A stretch of 29,119 nt of DNA from Chlamydomonas sphaeroides (GCA_001662425.1 BDDC01001299.1:1-29119); one strand, 5' to 3'; counted from the stretch's first letter, positions 10,397-21,356 are shown. Program-made: numbers and translations. Notes: generated by a model not told the origin, from the letters alone.

Positions 10397-11051
10397 GGCA
10401 GGACTGCAGTATGTAACAGCGTGAAGCTGGGTGCATCACAGCAACGGAACCGCATGTCCTGGCAGCGGCGGGCCGCGGCAGATGTGCCAGGCCAGGTGCA
10501 GGCGCGGCGTGTGCCTTGCAGCAGCGGCTCCCGGCGCATCCACGCCAGGGGCTCGGCTTATGTCGGCAATCAGTTGGAAAGAGTTGTGCGTCTGCAAGTT
10601 CGGGACCGTTACGATGGTCGAGCTGTCGGGAGGAGTCGGAGTGGCTTCGATGTGCTAACTCGTCCGCGTTTAGTGACATTGATTGCTGTTTGTCTGGTTG
10701 AGGGTGGTGACTGCTTTTTTGCGCGATGATTGGCTGCCCGCCTCGCAGCTGTCGCGCGCGTGCTGTGCGGAAGCGACAATGCACCGGCGACCGGCTGCCC
10801 TTGGGCGGCCGGCGCGCCATACCAGCTCAGAACATAGAACTTGTTGTAAACTCATGCAAACGTATAGCGTTGACCTCCAACACTGTTGCTCGCGCGACCG
10901 GTTACTTTGCCTGTCGCTGTTGCCCGACGGTAGCTGCCAGCGCCAGACCGCCAACGCCAGGTAGCGGTGGCAAAGTGGACGCTACACTGCATTCCTCGGT
11001 TAAGCCCTCTGTGACTCGTCTGGAGTCGTCGGGTAGCTGCCCGCGCCACGC
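10397..11051. other. Intergenic: SDR 3' UTR and upstream region of the seven-Kazal gene
   Basis: This stretch of 655 bases contains no supportable exon. The TGTAA at 10845-10849 probably marks the end of the dehydrogenase transcript, leaving about 200 bases for the promoter and leader of the next gene. Confidence 0.55.
10845..10849 (+). terminator. TGTAA polyadenylation signal of the SDR gene
   Basis: Only plus-strand TGTAA between the stop codon at 10396 and the next start codon at 11052. It lies about 450 bases after the stop, a typical volvocine distance. Confidence 0.55.
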
Positions 11052-14000
11052 ATGGGGCCGTCGCGGCCGTCGCAAACGGCAAGCCTGCTCCTCTTCATGG
11101 GCCTGAGCTTACTGCTATCAGCAACAGCAGGTATGACTCGCGGGAACATGCTCCGCGCCCGGGCCCCGGGAACACATGTCACACCGCCTACCCGTCCCTA
11201 CCTGCCCGTGCGTGTGCCGGCTGTGTGACTGCGGCGGCCCCGGCCTCACCCTTGCATCCCTCCCATGCTGCCTTCGCGACATTCGTTTTCTTGCCCTCCA
11301 CCCAGGAGACATCGTCAGCACCCCAGGGTGCAACTGCGATCCGGTATTCCGGCCGGTCTGCTCGGCGTCCGGCCTCACGCACCGCAACCCCTGTGAAGCG
11401 CAGTGCGTGCGACAGACCGTCGCCTATGTTGGGCGATGCGCCGACCCGGGTAAGACGAGACCACGGCATCACACACAAAGTTTCAAGCTTCTCATGGCGG
11501 TAGCAGCAACTGGCAGACTAATCCCTGACGTGTCTTTACCCTTGCCTGCCCACCGCGCGACACAGTCGGCTGTGCGCAGGCGCGCTGCCAGGGCCCCGCA
11601 GAGCCGGTGTGCGGAGCGGACGGCGTCAGCTACCCAAGCCTGTGAGTTTGTTCTTCCCCTCCCCGGCCTTGCAATCTCCATCTTGCGAGAGTTTCAAGGC
11701 CTTTTGAGATCCGTACAACTTGCTGAAGGCCTGTGGGGTCCTGTTGGTCGCACGGGAATAGCCTGCCCGAGGGTGCTGCCCCATGCGCATTTCGAGATGT
11801 GTCCAACGCAGGTGCCCACGGGGACTCTCTCACACACGCACACTACCTATTTCTGCACACACATGCTTGCTGCGCCACTGCCCTCCTGCTCCGCAGCTGC
11901 GACGCGGAGTGCACGGGCGTCACGGTGATGTCGGCCGGGCCATGCCGAGGCCCCGGCGCCACACCGCCGCAGCCCAGCTCGCCGCCGCTCCAGGTCTCGC
12001 CGCCGCCCGCCAACCGCTCCTCTCCACCGCCACCCCTGGCCTCGCCGCCGCCCGCCAGCCGCCTCTCACCGCCGCCGCCCCGGGCGTCGCCACCGCCCGC
12101 CAGCCGCCTCTCACCGCTGCCGCCCCTGGCGTCGCCGCCGCCCGCCAACCGCTCCTCGCCGCCGCCGCCCCGGGCGTCGCCACCGCCCGCCAACCGCTCC
12201 CCGCCGCTGCCGCCGCCCCCGCCACCGATCCACTCCACCTGCCGCTGCGTCGAGCAGGCCGACGCGTACGTGTGCACTCGCGACGGCCGCACGTTTGCCA
12301 GCGAGTGCGAGGCGCAGTGCGCTGGCGCGGAGGTGCGGCACGAGGGGCGCTGCCCCGACCCAGGTGAGCCCCTGTACACATGCCGCGAGCGTGCGAGGGT
12401 CCTCGTGCCGGCGGGTCTCCGCTCGCGGGGTCCGGCCCCACCCCACAAGGCAGGCAGGCAGGCCAAGGACGCAGCACTGGCGGCCGCTGCTGCAGTGCGC
12501 CGCGAGTGTCGGGCTCCACTCGCCCTGTGTGCCTGTGCCTGTGATGTGTGCCGCAGTGGGCTGCGAAGGGGCGCTGTGCCCCGCGGTCATGGGCCCGCCG
12601 GCCTGCGGCGCCGATGGCTCTACCTACGAGTGAGGCGGCGGGGGCGGGGCCACCTCCCCAACCCGGTGTCCCATCCGTCCTGATGAGCGAGGGGTGTTCA
12701 GGGGTTCCGCAGCCCAGTCTCGTCGCAAGGGTAGCGGACGGATGGGCTGTGCATGTGTGCGCTGCGCCGTCGCCCGCTGGGGCACGCTACGAGGACTGCG
12801 GTCGGGGCAGGGTTGCGGCTCAGTCGTTAGCTGGGCGGCGGCTCCGCCACGGCCCGCTCGCTGCTCGTCGTGGCGTTGACGCGTGTGGCCCCGCCCGCGC
12901 CCCACAGCCTCCCGTGCCTAGCGGAATGCGCCGGAGTCTCGGTGGTGGGCCAGGGCGAGTGCGAGGACGGCATGGTCGCGGCCTGCAGCCGGCGCAACTG
13001 CACGCAGCAGCCCTTCAGCCCCATCTGCGGCAGCGACGGCAAGACGGTGCGCTCAAGGGCGGATTGGCGGGGCCAGGGCCGAGCAGGCTAGGCGCCAGCG
13101 GCCTGGGGCGAGTCCGCAAGTCTCGTCCCTTCTAATTGGGCCACACGCCGGGGCATGCTGGGCCTGGTGCGGCGCCTCCAAACAGGCACCAGTGTCAGCC
13201 TGAGTTCCCAAATCTGCCCGGCCCGGCCCCTCCCTCCTCAACCCTGGGCGCAGTACGGCAACGCCTGCATGGCCGCCTGCGCGGGGGCCCGCGTGTCGGC
13301 CCCGGGCCGCTGCGGGGCGCAAGGTGCGTTCCTCGCAGCAGCGCAAGTAGCGCTCGCCTGGTCAGGGCCGCGCACCTGGCTGACAGTAACCTTGTACCAA
13401 CGCCCCATCCTGCAGCTGCACGTTCGCCGCCGCCGTCGCCCCGGCCGCCGCGGCCGCGGTCGCCGCCGCCCTCGCCAGCTCAAGCGCGGCCGCCGGCGCC
13501 GCCGCCGCCCTCACCTTCCAAAGCCCCGCCGCCGGCTCCGCGGCCGCCTTTCCCAACCTGCCCGACCGAGTACAAGCCCGTGTGCGGGAGAGTCCTCGGA
13601 GCCGCCCGGCGCACCACGTTCCACAACTGGTGCGAGGCCAGCCGCGCCGGCGCCAATGTCAAGTACCGGGGGCGCTGCGCCGACCCCAGTGAGTAACGCA
13701 TCGATACAATGTCATGACCTGGCCTGGCGCCCTCCTCCCTGATGGGTTATCACCTGTAGATTGTGCTTGGTGGCGGGGTTTGTGCCCGCGCCGGCTTTGT
13801 GCGGTAAGCGCCCACCGGTTCGCGGCCCCTGTGTGCGCTCCACCGGCCGCAGGCGGCTGCGCGGGAGTGCAGTGCCCCGCTCCGAGGGAGCCGGTGTGCG
13901 GTGAGCCGGGCATGTTGGGAGGGTGGGTGGGGCTGGAAGGAGAGGGATGGTTGGGGCAGGGCTTGCGGCGCAACGCGCGGGCACCGAGCGCCACGCGCGC

Positions 14001-14418
14001 CGCTGACGTGTCGCCCTTCCCTTGCGGTGTATTGCGCGCCGCGTTCCCCGCCTGCAGGCAACGACGGCGTCACGTACTGGTAAGCGAGCCCATGCACTAT
14101 GCTGGCCGACTAACCACACGAAGCGAAAGCGGTTGATTCACCAGGCCCGCGGTTGGTGTCGCTCGTTGGGCTGTCGTCGGCATACGGCAGTGGTGCCACC
14201 CCCGCCCTCCGCCTCACAGCCCGTGGCGCTCCCTTCCCTCCATCCCCAGGAACGAGTGCACCGCCGCCTGCACGGGCGTCAGCTTCAAGCCGGGGGAGTG
14301 CGGCGCCGGTGGCAGGAGGGGCAAGCCGCCGCCGCCGCCAGCGGGAGCAGCTAGAATCGCCGTAGAATCGCCGGGCGAAGGGGACGGCAGCGGCAGTCGG
14401 TTACGGGGCCTGGGGTGA
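11052..14418 (+). CDS. Secreted seven-Kazal protein with two Ser/Pro-rich (HRGP-like) linkers
   Basis: Eleven exons: 11052-11130, 11306-11449, 11566-11641, 11897-12363, 12557-12629, 12908-13046, 13254-13323, 13416-13688, 13853-13900, 14058-14079 and 14250-14418. All are GT-AG and in phase, giving 519 residues. Residues 1-26 are a signal peptide (SLLLFMGLSLLLSATA core). Kazal domains lie at about 33-70, 76-116, 216-252, 257-298, 305-346, 397-437 and 442-481. Residues 134-208 are five 15-residue Ser-Pro repeats (SPPPANRSSPPPPLA type), and 350-395 is a second SPPPSPRPP stretch; these resemble the hydroxyproline-rich rods of volvocine wall proteins. The sixth domain has an insertion between VCG and TFHNWC. 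The last 35 residues are basic then Gly/Ser-rich. Phase-1 introns fall between several modules, while others cut domains near the DG-x-x-Y turn. Exon 10 is only 22 bases. The protein is probably a multivalent extracellular protease inhibitor, perhaps wall-anchored. Confidence 0.86.
11997..12221 (+). repeat. 45-bp coding minisatellite (15-residue Ser/Pro repeat, five copies)
   Basis: Five in-frame 45-base units encode SPPPANRSSPPPPLA and variants (PPPASRLSPPPPRA and similar) within exon 4 of the seven-Kazal gene. The SPPP(P) blocks are the type of sequence hydroxylated and arabinosylated in algal HRGPs. Confidence 0.85.
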
Positions 14419-16176
14419 TGAGTGCCTGCACAAGCGAGAGCGCGAGGCCTGAGCTAGGTGACTTCTCGCATTTTAGATAACGCGAGCGTGTGAAGTTGGA
14501 AGGACCTAGCTGCCGCTACGGAGCCGAGTAGGCTTTGAGGGTGGGCACCCGCTCGAGCATCCCATTAACCCGCAGCAGCCCGCTGCGTCGGGAGACTAGT
14601 CGGGGCCCGCTGAGTTTATCGCATGATCGAAGACGTGGAGGGAATTTGCTGGTACAGATGCTAGCTTTGCAGGAGGGCTGTCAATTCCGGAGAGTTTAGT
14701 GGGGCGCGTGGTTGCGGGTGCCGGGGGCTGACGGGCGGTTGACCAGGGTTGAAGCCGCTGTTGAATCCCGAACGTGAGCGTCGCGCTCTGGCCAGCGGTG
14801 CTAGATATAATCTTCGCCCATAAGTACAGACGACCAGACGCACTGCTCGCGCGCTGGCACACAAACCGTTGAACGCGACAGCGCGAACACCCCGGCGCCT
14901 GTCCAGCCCAACGCCAAGCAGCACGACACGTCCGCCAAGGCTCATCGTGCTAACCCCCCTCGCCTGCAACACCACTGGCCACAGCAGCCCGCTACCACGG
15001 AGACCACCACTGCGGAGCGCGCTGCAAGCCCCGTCGTTGCCCGTGGCAAGTGCCAGCGAGGACCGCACAGCGGCAGCGCAGGGGCCAGGCGTGCCGCTGG
15101 ATGGTGGGCGCTGGCCGCATAGGCACCCTGTCCGCTTGCTGCCCCTCAGGCAGGGCCGTCCTGCTCCGTCCCTGACATGGCGCGCTCGCTCCGCAGCTGC
15201 TGACAGGCGTCCAATAGGTGCGCCGGGCTCCTGCCAACCTGCCTTGCTCCCCGCACGAGCAGCTAGCTAGCTCCACAGGCCCGCCCCGTGTGCTGCACTG
15301 CGCGCCGCTCGCACCTCACCGCCACGCCCTCCCGCCACGCCCTCCTCGCACCTGCCCCTCACGCGCCTTCCTCCCTTCAATTCCTCCGCCCCCAGCCGCC
15401 GACCAACCCCAATGGGCCGCGGCGGCCACAACCGCAAGACCTTCCACGCGGTGCTTCGCGCAAGACCCTCCGCCACGCCTGCTGCAAGGGCATGCGGGAT
15501 GGCAGAGGGGCTCACGGCAGAGCGCGCCCCGCTCGGAGGCCAGGCGCTGTTTGGAGGGCAGGGGCTGCTGCAAGGGCCGGCGCTGCTGGGAGGTCCATAT
15601 CTGCTGTGAGGGCAGGCTTGCCACGCTGTCTCAGTAGTGAAAATGCTTGCCACGCTGTCTCATCAGTGAAAAGGCTTGCCTGGCCGCGGTCACGAGCGCA
15701 CATTCGGCCCGGCGCCGGCGCGGCGCAGCGCGGGGCACCGAGCACGCTGGGCTGTGGGCGTCTGTGGGCGGTGCAGGCACGGATAATCCGTGATGCACAG
15801 CGGTTAATAGCAGACATGGACACACGACCGAAAAGCGCGCCGTGGGTAGCGGCGCAGTGCGACTGGGCGCTCACGTGCAAGTGCCAAGGTACTCGCATGC
15901 ACTGTTCGACGCTGTAATGCACACGACTCGCTTCTCGCTATCGTTACACCGCTAGCAGCGGCAGAAGGTGTCGGCAGACGGGATTTGCGATGGGGGCGGC
16001 TGGGCACGTTATGGGCAGCTGCCCAGTGGCGGTTGGTCTGGATGCTGATAATGTCAGACCTACAAGATGTCGTCGGTCTGCAGCCGTCCCTAATTAAGCA
16101 CAAACTCCTCATCCCTACAGAGTAAGCCGCCGTTTCTCAACCCGGACGCTCATTCGTAGACGCTCGCCCTCGCAGT
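14419..16176. other. Long intergenic region without a supportable gene
   Basis: These 1,758 bases hold the 3' UTR of the seven-Kazal gene and the upstream region of the eight-Cys module gene. A plus-strand frame starting MGRGGHNRKTF at 15412 has no recognisable domain and no convincing splice partners, and its C-terminal half comes from a degenerate 18-base GC repeat (15530-15610). A TGTAA at 15913-15917 may end an unrecognised or very long transcript. A 29-base tandem duplication lies at 15616-15673. Confidence 0.45.
15616..15673. repeat. 29-bp direct tandem duplication
   Basis: Two adjacent 29-base copies beginning GCTTGCCACGCTGTCTCA and ending AGTGAAAA(T/G) differ at only three or so positions. 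A further GCTTGCC follows as the start of a third copy. The duplication looks recent. Confidence 0.85.
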
Positions 16177-17650
16177 ATGGTGCGTCTCGTTCGTAATCCT
16201 CGTCGCAGCTCGGCGCTGAGCTTGGCAGCGGTGCTCATCGCTGCCATGATGGGTAAGCTCAGCACACCGCCCTCAAAGTCGCTCGCGCCCAACGCTGACT
16301 CGTCGCTTGCAACGCACAGCCCTGCCGTCGCAAGCCCGGAAGCACGACGACGAAGGCGCGGTTGACGTTACCACGTAAGCTACAGCTGCAGCACATTGAC
16401 GACTGCCTTGCTGGCATGCAGACAGCACGTCCGTGACAGCAAACCCGCCCCCCGGCCGCCCCGCCTGCCCCGCGCCCCTGGCCCGTCTTTGCAGCTGCGC
16501 CCCCAGCAGCCCCAGATTCATGTGCACCATTGGCGCACTCGCGGCCTGTGATGGTGCCACCTGCGCGGCCAGCGCCTCGGCCGAGTGCATCGTCAAGCCA
16601 TGCGCCATCAGCGGACGCGGCGTCGACATCCCAGCCTGCACCCCCGTCTGGTACGACCCCGCCACCGGCGCCCTGGTCGACTGCGACGCGCACGATGGCG
16701 GACATGACGGCGTGACCGAGCACTACCCCATCTCCGACATCGAGACGTGAGTTTGCAGGCTTACTCGCGTAGGCTAGCCACATGTTGCAGAGGGTAGCTA
16801 GATAGAGCGAGGTGGCCAATCCGCAGCTGCAGCTGCGCCGCGCCAGCAGACTAGCCCACTCTCGCTCATCCCTGTCCCGCACCCACGTCTGAGCACGCAA
16901 CAGCCTTTAATATCCAGGACCCCGCCGCTCGATGTCCACAGGTGCGCACCGACCGCGCCCCGCGTGCTGTGCACCCGTGACGCGGCCGTCGCCTGTGATG
17001 GCGCCACCTGTGCATCCAGCCCCTCCGCGCTCTGTCTGGTCAAGCCCTGCCCAGCCGCGTACCGTGGCACCGACATCCCCTCCTGCACCCCCGTCTGGTA
17101 CGACCCAGCCACCGGCGCCCTGGTCGATTGCGACGCGCGCGACGGCGGCCATGACGACGTGACCGAGCACTACCCCATCTCCGACATCGAGACGTGAGTC
17201 CGCATGCTTCCTCGCCCGGCCTAGCTGCATGCGAGTGTGGGGATACCTGGCTTAGCCTGGCGACAGCTGCAACTATGTCGCCAGGCCAGCCCACAAACAA
17301 TCATCCCATTTCCGGGTTCCGTGCCCTAGAAGCACGTGGCTTGCCGACACCCCGCTGCCCCCTTGCCCTACAGGTGCGCACCGACCGCGCCCCGCGTGCT
17401 GTGTACCCGTGACGCGGCCGTCGCCTGTGACGGCGCCACCTGTGCATCCAGCCCCTCAGCGGTCTGCCTGGTCAAGCCCTGCCCCGCCACGTACCGTGGC
17501 ACCGACATCCCCTCCTGCACCCCCGTCTGGTACGACGCGACGAGCGGCGCCCTGATCGACTGCAGCGCCGGCGGCAGTGGCAGGGAGGGCCGTCACAGCA
17601 GCGAGGGGCGCAGGGGTCGCCGCGGCAACCGCAAGTCGGATCTGCCCTGA
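16177..17650 (+). CDS. Secreted protein with three tandem eight-cysteine modules (unrecognised family)
   Basis: Exons 16177-16252, 16320-16374, 16495-16746, 16942-17193 and 17374-17650, all GT-AG and in phase, give 303 residues. Residues 1-26 form a signal peptide (SALSLAAVLIAAMM). Residues 27-43 are a short acidic linker. Then follow three copies of one module, each on its own exon, with identical spacing C-x8-C-x7-C-x4-C-x7-C-x4-C-x11-C-x14-C, implying four disulfides. Conserved blocks are ACDGATC, CLVKPC, DIP(S/A)CTPVWYD and GALVDC. Modules 1 and 2 end in an acidic, His-containing tail (TEHYPISDIET). Module 3 replaces it with a basic Gly/Arg/Ser tail. Exons 3 and 4 are both 252 bases with phase-2 introns on each side. 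The C-x4-C ... PVWYD ... VDC pattern faintly recalls small Cys-rich modules that accompany Kazal domains in other eukaryotes, but I cannot name it. No function is assigned. Confidence 0.78.
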
Positions 17651-18039
17651 AGTAAGACCCGCCCACTCGCTGGAGTATGTTACTCTCACATTGTTACCAT
17701 GTTAGACGGATGTGTGGGGAGGGAGCAGGTGCTGTCGGCTTTCAGGGTTGCTGTTGGGGCTGCGCAGCGTGCTGGCGTCCCTCGCTGAAGATAGAGCGAG
17801 GTGTATGGCTGGGGGCGTGTCGCAGGCCTAGCTAGCCTCCAATAAATTCCACGCTGGTTCTAAAACAACAGGGCCTAGCCCGCAGCACACCGCGTCGCAG
17901 TTCATGTTGGTCGCTACCAAACCCGGGAGGCGCGGTTGCACTGGTGATCGACTAGGGAGGAGCCGGGCAAGTGACGCATGGCGGTGGCGCCGTGTAGAGC
18001 CAAGCGGCACATATACTGCGCTAGTTCGCCATCCATGCA

Positions 18040-18044
18040 TGTAA
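18040..18044 (+). terminator. Candidate TGTAA polyadenylation signal for the eight-Cys gene
   Basis: TGTAA about 390 bases after the stop codon at 17650. It is the first copy on the coding strand after that stop. Confidence 0.4.
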
Positions 18045-18621
18045 TCATTATGTTCGGCGTTGCTGTGCCTTTTCAGCAAGGTAAGCTGGACTCAGCCAGG
18101 GAGGCCTGCAAGGGGACCAGGATGACTGCGTCTACCAGCATGAGTGCGGCAAGCTGCGTGCAGCGCAGGGTACAAGTAAGGAGATGCGGGGTGCTTGGCC
18201 CGCGTCCTCATGCGCCCCTGCGGCGAACAGGGTGCTCCCCTGCCCCGATGCGTGGGCGCTGCGCACGGTGGCTCTCGACCCTGTGCTCGCCTCCGGCAAC
18301 CGGTGCAGCCCGAGCTAGCTGCGGTGCGCGCGGCCGTGGCTTGGATAGCGTCGTAGCGCGCACTGGCTCCTGCGAAGTGTGGCTGGGACCCACCCCAGCA
18401 GTCCGTTGACGCCCGCCGTTGCTGGGTTGTGTTGTGGTAATTGCTATGCATGCGTACCCACGGGGCCGTGTCTACTCATCTTCCTACTTATATGCGGTCG
18501 CCTGTGGTACTGCACAACTGCCCACGTTAGGCGCGGGGGTGTGGGCGCCGGCGCTGCGCCGGGTGTGGTGTTATAGGATTTGACTCCTACCCTATTTTAG
18601 AACAGTTTCGAACTAGCGTGA

Positions 18622-18985
18622 AAGTCATTGGAGGGTACTCGAGACAACCGCCAGTACTGGCAGCCCGGGGACTCTAAGACTAGACCAGTTAGAGCGTTGA
18701 TGGTGTGAAATTGTCATGGATCAGCTTTGAGGCCTGCGCGCTCACGGCAGTGGGGACGATGCGGAGCGCCAGCAATGCAACGCCGTATTACATGCGAACG
18801 CACCTGGCCAGAGCGCATAGAGAAGAGTAGTAGTTTAGGCAAGCTGTGCTGGCTAATCCGGCGAGGCAGCTGGCGAGGGGCCAGAGCCCCCCGCACGAAA
18901 GAGAACGACAGAGCGAAACGGTAACTTGGTCAGTCCGCTTTCAACACAAGGAAGCAGCGTTGGGCAGCGCAGGCCGGTATGGTTG
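18622..18985 (+). repeat. Dispersed repeat family, copy A (about 0.36 kb)
   Basis: Aligns by eye along its whole length with 23513-23903 in the same orientation. Shared landmarks in order are GGAGGGTAC, GGGACTCTAAGACTAGACC, GCGAACGCACCTG, AGGCAAGCTG, CTGGCTAATCC, GACAGAGCGAA and GCGCAGGCCGGTATGGTT. Similarity stops abruptly at both ends. There is no coding capacity, and terminal inverted repeats were not obvious. It is likely a non-autonomous mobile element (SINE- or MITE-like), but its class is unresolved. Confidence 0.75.
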
Positions 18986-19240
18986 CCAGCATATCGCCGC
19001 GCGCCTATGTCCCACGCCAGCGGCAAGAGTTGACAACGGAAGTAGGCAGTTACTGGATTCGACTCCTTCGGTACGGCATCTATCGACTAGAGTCCAAGAG
19101 CCCACATGTAGCGAGCTCAGTCCAGCTTAGTGATCCCTGCTTTGCTGTTTCCTACAGGTCACTTGCGCGTTGCTCTCAATCAGCTCACGCTTTGTAAAGA
19201 GGAAACTTGCGTCACGCACCGTCCTGCGCTGCACATAACC

Positions 19241-21356
19241 ATGGGTGCCGTGGCTTTGGCGGTGATTCTTCTTGCGCTGGCAGGTGAGGCTTCGTCGTAA
19301 GCGCAGGGCACAGGGCCACGAGTCTTAACTGATTAACCATGGCGCCCTGTGTGAGGCGTACCCTTGGTCGACTCGATGAGCTGCAAGATGGTTTTGCTTG
19401 GCGCCATACATGCAAGGATATGCATGGCGTCGCCGCGCTGACGCGGTTCGCATTGGGCTGCACCCGAAACCAACCCGCGCGCGCGACAGACGCACCCGAC
19501 CTGCGTGCGGTAGCAATTGCCATGCAAGCTTCACACCCGACACTCGCGAGCGCAATAGGCTAACGGCGCCGGAGTCCGTGACACGTGGACGTATCTGGAC
19601 GTATCCTGTGGCGGTGTGCGAATATCCTGGCGGGTTCCCCTTGTCCGCTACCGCCTGCTGTGCTCAGGCGCTGTAGCTGCAGCGCAAGCGCAAGCATCTG
19701 GGCGGCCCCACCTCCAAGCCCCCGTGCTGCCGATTGGTGCCCACGACCTGCTGCCCGCGCCCCTGTTCCTGCTTGCTTGCCGGCAGGCGGCGCCGCCGCG
19801 GAGCGCAAGCTGCTGCAGACCGAGACCACGTGCCTCTGCATCCAGACATTCCAGCCCGTGTGCGGCGTCGACGGCAAGGTTAGGGTCCACCTCGTCAGGC
19901 TCTCCCTGCATTCCGGCTGCAAGCTACGGGACGCCGCCGCCTGGGGCCACCCGAGGCAGAGGTGGCCAGCTCCGCGTCGCTGCTCTCTGCTGCCCTGTGC
20001 AGCCTGTAATGCCGAGTCCCTCCGGATCCCGCTGCGCCGCCCGCGCAGACCTACCCCAACGCCTGCACCGCCCGCTGCCAGCGCGTGGCTGTGGTGTACC
20101 GCGGCGAGTGCTCCGAGGCCAACGGCAAGAAGTTCTCCCAGTGCAAGTGCCCCAAGAAGGGCCAGCTCGTGTGCAGGTGTGTGTGGCAGCATACGTGTGC
20201 CGCACTGTGTTGCAATCAACCAGCACGTGTTGTGTAACCTGCGATAACTTACATCATTCGTGTGGGTGGTTTAGCGACGACCCGGCACATGCAGCGGGCC
20301 GTACGGTGCCGCGCCGCGTCGTGGCAGCGCCTGGGTGCTACGTGCCGGTCGAGATGCAGGGGAAGGAGGGGCGTTAAAGCCGGACTGTCAGCCGAGAGCA
20401 CTGCGAGTTGGGGCGCAGGCGTGGAAGCCCCGGGAGCAGGGTCGGGTCGGCCCCGGCCATCCAGAGGCGGCTCACTTGCAGCACGGCGGGCTCGCGGCTG
20501 CGTCGCCCATCACACAACCCGCTCGTCCACGCGCTGCAACCCGACCGCGCCCGCGAGTCACGCCGTGCCGCCCCCCCCTTCCCTTCCCTCGCTGGCGCCA
20601 TCGACTGCAGCACCGACGGCACCACCTACCTCAGCCTGTGCGCCCTCAACTGCGACGGCGCCTCCCTGCAGCACGAGGGCGGCTGCGCCGACGCCTGTGA
20701 GTCTGGCTGGCCGCGCCCTGCGGCCTCCGCCCCAAGCGGGCAGCTAGGATGGCTGGCTGGCAGCGGGGCCTCTTACGTCAGGGGTGCCGGCCGGGGGATG
20801 CTTGCCGGTGCGGGGGGGGCAATGCGGACAGCGCACGGCCTTACCGGCAGGCTGGCAAGCGCCGGTGCCGTGCCCAGGCTAAACAGATGACGACACGTAC
20901 GCTACTCGCTCCTAGGGCGCCGCGTGCAGCGTGCGGCCGTGGCGCGTCGAGCCGGCCCCGTGCCGCCCACCACGCTGCGCTGCCCCCACGCTGCCTCGCT
21001 GCCCGTGGCCGCAGCCGGCTGCCTGGCCGTGACCTGCTCTTCGGACGTGGCCCCCGGCGGCGGAGTCTGCGGCGTCAACGGGGTGCGCTGGGTTGGGGCG
21101 GCCGTTGGAGACCGTTGGCAGGCTGGCGGCGGCGATGGCGTGCAGGGCTCCGCCGGCCCCACGCCGCCGGGGGGGTGCGGCGCTGGCCTGCGCCCAACAC
21201 ACGTGCCGGGCGGCTGCCCCGGCCCTTTAATTCGTGTCTCCCTCCGTACACACCGTACCGTACCGTCTGGTGCCCGCCCGCCAGGTGACGTACACCAACG
21301 GCTGCAATGCCGAGTGCAACGGCATCACGCAGTACAGCCAGGGCGCCTGCCCTTGA
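19241..21356 (+). CDS. Small secreted three-Kazal protein (paralogue 1 of tandem array)
   Basis: Exons 19241-19283, 19787-19878, 20049-20176, 20611-20696, 21015-21082 and 21285-21356, all GT-AG and in phase, encode 162 residues. The signal peptide MGAVALAVILLALAGGAAA is followed by the mature start ERKLLQ. Three Kazal domains follow: the first at about 30-66 (CLCIQTFQPVCGVDGK then TYPNAC), the second from about 78 (CKCPKKGQLVC), the third at about 119-161 (CLAVTCSSDV..., ending in GACP and the stop). The predicted P1 residues are Gln, Lys and Ser. Intron positions (phase 1 after the signal peptide, phase 0 at GK|TY, phase 2 at VC|S) are the same in the two downstream paralogues. The third domain has a GGG insertion before its VCG. 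It is probably an extracellular serine-protease inhibitor. The short first exon is fixed by its homology to the paralogues' LA|GG junction. Confidence 0.86.

Larger units (their letters stand above)
17651..19240. other. Intergenic region with a dispersed repeat copy
   Basis: These 1,590 bases lie between the eight-Cys gene and the first small Kazal paralogue. No coding exon was supported. A TGTAA lies at 18040-18044. The dispersed element at 18622-18985 fills part of the interval. A short ATG-led hydrophobic frame at 18034-18080 ending in a GTAAGC donor resembles a first exon but has no acceptor partner that makes a gene. Confidence 0.5.

Noticed and set aside
9463..10539. 358-residue minus-strand open frame
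   Set aside because: Antisense to SDR exons 8-10 with repetitive low-complexity content derived from the polypyrimidine repeat; the SDR motifs on the plus strand are decisive.
15412..15609. MGRGGHNRKTF... open frame
   Set aside because: 65 residues, second half a degenerate GC-rich repeat, no homology recognised and no splice support.
18034..18080. Short hydrophobic ATG frame ending in a GTAAGC donor, like a signal-peptide first exon
   Set aside because: The peptide is short, carries a TGTAA inside it, and no downstream acceptor leads to a Kazal or eight-Cys exon; probably 3' UTR sequence of the preceding gene.
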